A stretch of 60,000 nucleotides of DNA, taken from assembly GCF_932526225.1 (NCBI RefSeq), contig NC_064034.1:16940887-17000886 (forward strand), written 5' to 3'. Below are positions 59,701 to 60,000 of the stretch, piece after piece (the first letter of the stretch is position 1; each line of letters opens with the position of its first letter). The translations under genes and the position numbers were made by a program. The stretch is from Nematostella vectensis. Lineage: Eukaryota > Cnidaria > Anthozoa > Actiniaria > Edwardsiidae. The notes beneath the pieces are model-generated. The model was not told the origin of the DNA. It made no database searches and saw only the letters and a list, made by a program, of their open reading frames with translations.

Positions 59701-60000
59701 ACAACAACGGCAAAACAACGCAAAATCTTCTACTGTTCAAATCAAGCCTATTCAACAGAGAGGAACCTTTTTCAAAGAGGAATTCTTGATTTCAAAGTTT
59801 GAGTAAACATGCTTTATTTGCTTGATGTGAGGTGATCTAACTTTTTATTATGATTTTCATTTTGGTTTCTGGTACAAACTGTCGACTGATTTTGAACTCT
59901 TCAAAATATTTCTTAGTTGTATGAGTACCCCTTTGAATCTACACTTCTTGGATTGTTAACTGTAGGTGTGGACTTTGTAACATACAGTGTCAATCGACCA
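53524..60000 (+). CDS. XPC: XPC / Rad4 family DNA-damage recognition protein, 5' part
   Basis: Thirteen exons in unbroken phase: 53524-53764, 53909-54328, 54903-55026, 55246-55324, 55629-55697, 56034-56122, 56210-56261, 58052-58096, 58552-58611, 58687-58734, 58837-59437, 59555-59611 and 59966 to the edge (640 codons visible). In animals XPC binds distorted DNA in the nucleus with RAD23B and centrin-2 and starts global-genome nucleotide excision repair. Family marks: a basic N-terminus, an acidic DEDIDWEDVK block, VHLLALISRGFFRN, IVKWF, then VFVILMRALGLLVRLVFSLQPVPLK (given in parts on the exons), a long Lys/Ser-rich insert, and VWVEVFLPSKKEWICVDF. This is the split transglutaminase-like fold; as in other XPC proteins it is not expected to be catalytic. 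The BHD1-3 DNA-binding domains lie beyond the window. Confidence 0.93.
53909..54328 (+). CDS. XPC: XPC exon 2: charged region and acidic block
   Basis: Acceptor TTGTTTTGCAG|AC. Low-complexity Lys/Ser-rich stretch, then a run of Asp (DDDDDDDSDEDIDWEDVK). The acidic-W-E-x-V block matches the conserved D-x-W-E-x-V segment of vertebrate XPC. Donor GTTAAAG|GTATGC, phase 1. Confidence 0.9.
54903..55324 (+). CDS. XPC: XPC exons 3 and 4
   Basis: Exon 3 (54903-55026) starts after ATACCATACAG with AG (phase 1), includes a His run (EGHHDHHHLQ) and reaches KNVEISINVSGKKGKRKK, homologous to the VEIEIE segment of XPC; donor AAAAA|GTGAGT, phase 2. Exon 4 (55246-55324) encodes TQEDMLKCIKRAVNRLQKEI, the start of the transglutaminase-like domain. 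The acceptor of exon 3 has a poor pyrimidine tract, so it is the least certain junction. Confidence 0.7.
55629..56261 (+). CDS. XPC: XPC exons 5-7: transglutaminase-like domain, first part
   Basis: Exons 55629-55697 (VHLLALISRGFFRNSVCSS), 56034-56122 (AICLSSAPFNIIPKSKNKWD, then TNIVKW) and 56210-56261 (FQGEVYSLKDQCTIAEQ). They align in order with the L-L-C-L-L-A-N-G-x-x-R-N and L-V-K-W-F segments of metazoan XPC. All acceptors have good pyrimidine tracts and all phases match. Confidence 0.9.
56436..57880. mobile_element. Putative non-autonomous element in XPC intron 7
   Basis: The left end (GGGGGATACTCCCTATATCC, ATCGGACAGGGATTATTGTC) is roughly the inverse of the right end (GACGATGGTCCCTGTCCATT ... 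TGAGTACCCCCC). TATCTTTTAGGG-type motifs follow at the inner side of both. Near the right end (57600-57830) a ~46-bp unit, CACGCCCACTTTAGTATCTT then TTAGGGTTAAAATATAACCAG, is repeated five times. No ORF. Ends are diverged, so boundaries are approximate. Confidence 0.5.
58052..58734 (+). CDS. XPC: XPC exons 8-10: transglutaminase-like domain core
   Basis: Exons 58052-58096 (GRITRWLTPANQAE), 58552-58611 (VFVILMRALGLLVRLVFSLQ) and 58687-58734 (PVPLKAGTKDSLSSPK), all phase 0. The segment I-L-R-A-L-G-L-x-x-R-L-V-x-S-L-Q-P-x-P-L-K is one of the most conserved in XPC/Rad4 and makes the family call secure. Confidence 0.93.
58837..59437 (+). CDS. XPC: XPC exon 11: long charged insertion in the domain
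   Basis: Acceptor TTCTTCTCACAG|ACT, donor AACATG|GTAAGA (phase 1), 601 nt. Lys/Arg/Ser-rich first half, then acidic serine clusters (EGSEGSEEEWNESDPGTP, LDDDSDFEV, SDDSDDSV). Vertebrate XPC has a similar disordered insertion splitting the transglutaminase fold. Confidence 0.9.
59555..59611 (+). CDS. XPC: XPC exon 12
   Basis: Acceptor CATTTGCATAG|CG, donor GGATAT|GTGAGT, 57 nt, phase 1-1. Encodes LGTDVWVEVFLPSKKEWI, matching the x-W-x-E-V-F-x-x-x-x-x-x-W segment after the insertion in XPC. Confidence 0.9.
59966..60000 (+). CDS. XPC: XPC exon 13, cut by window end
   Basis: Acceptor TTAACTGTAG|GT completes the Cys codon begun in the previous exon and gives CVDFVTYSVNRP, equivalent to the conserved C-V-D-x-V segment. 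The exon and gene continue beyond position 60000. Confidence 0.85.

Overview
The window looks like nuclear DNA of an invertebrate metazoan, most likely a cnidarian (sea-anemone-like). The organism is inferred from three things: short exons split by GT-AG introns, a modular PAN/EGF/pentraxin extracellular protein, and AT-rich spacer full of DNA-transposon-type inverted-repeat elements and minisatellites. There are no operons, CRISPR arrays or convincing rRNA/tRNA genes. About one third of the window is tandem repeat, so most long open frames on either strand are repeat artefacts.

Left, + strand, about 0.5-18.3 kb: a 14-coding-exon gene that I do not recognise. Every splice junction I chose keeps phase. 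It encodes about 1,685 residues if read from the ATG at 538, although the true first exon may lie outside the window. The protein has a very acidic, cysteine-free N-terminal part with eight FPTRVTEL-type repeats, then four or five copies of a tandemly duplicated exon module, a dibasic (furin-like) motif, one transmembrane helix, and a basic C-terminal tail with five repeats built on RRhSM-x-DL-x-YA-x-SVI. Several introns carry minisatellites, two of which appear to have grown out of 5' splice sites. A further intron after the stop codon holds a 2-kb minisatellite.

Middle, about 18.3-35 kb: no convincing gene. It holds three large minisatellites (32-bp, 20-bp and 15-bp units), hairpin elements and MITE-like elements. 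One possible orphan exon lies on the - strand near 21.4 kb, and one possible first exon on the + strand lies near 32.3-32.6 kb.

About 35.6-49.3 kb, - strand: a PAN/apple - EGF - pentraxin gene followed by the first half of a second pentraxin domain, with all intron phases compatible. A 7-kb minisatellite of about 13-bp units with higher-order duplication fills the intron that splits the first pentraxin domain. An element of about 3.95 kb with inverted repeats of about 200 bp lies in the next intron, with other MITEs nested in it. The signal-peptide exon and the 3' end were not found.

Right, + strand, 53.5 kb to the window edge: the 5' part of XPC (Rad4 family), the DNA-damage recognition factor of global-genome nucleotide excision repair. 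Thirteen exons in consistent phase are visible. They cover the acidic/basic N-terminus and the split transglutaminase-like domain. The gene is cut by the window end before the BHD domains.
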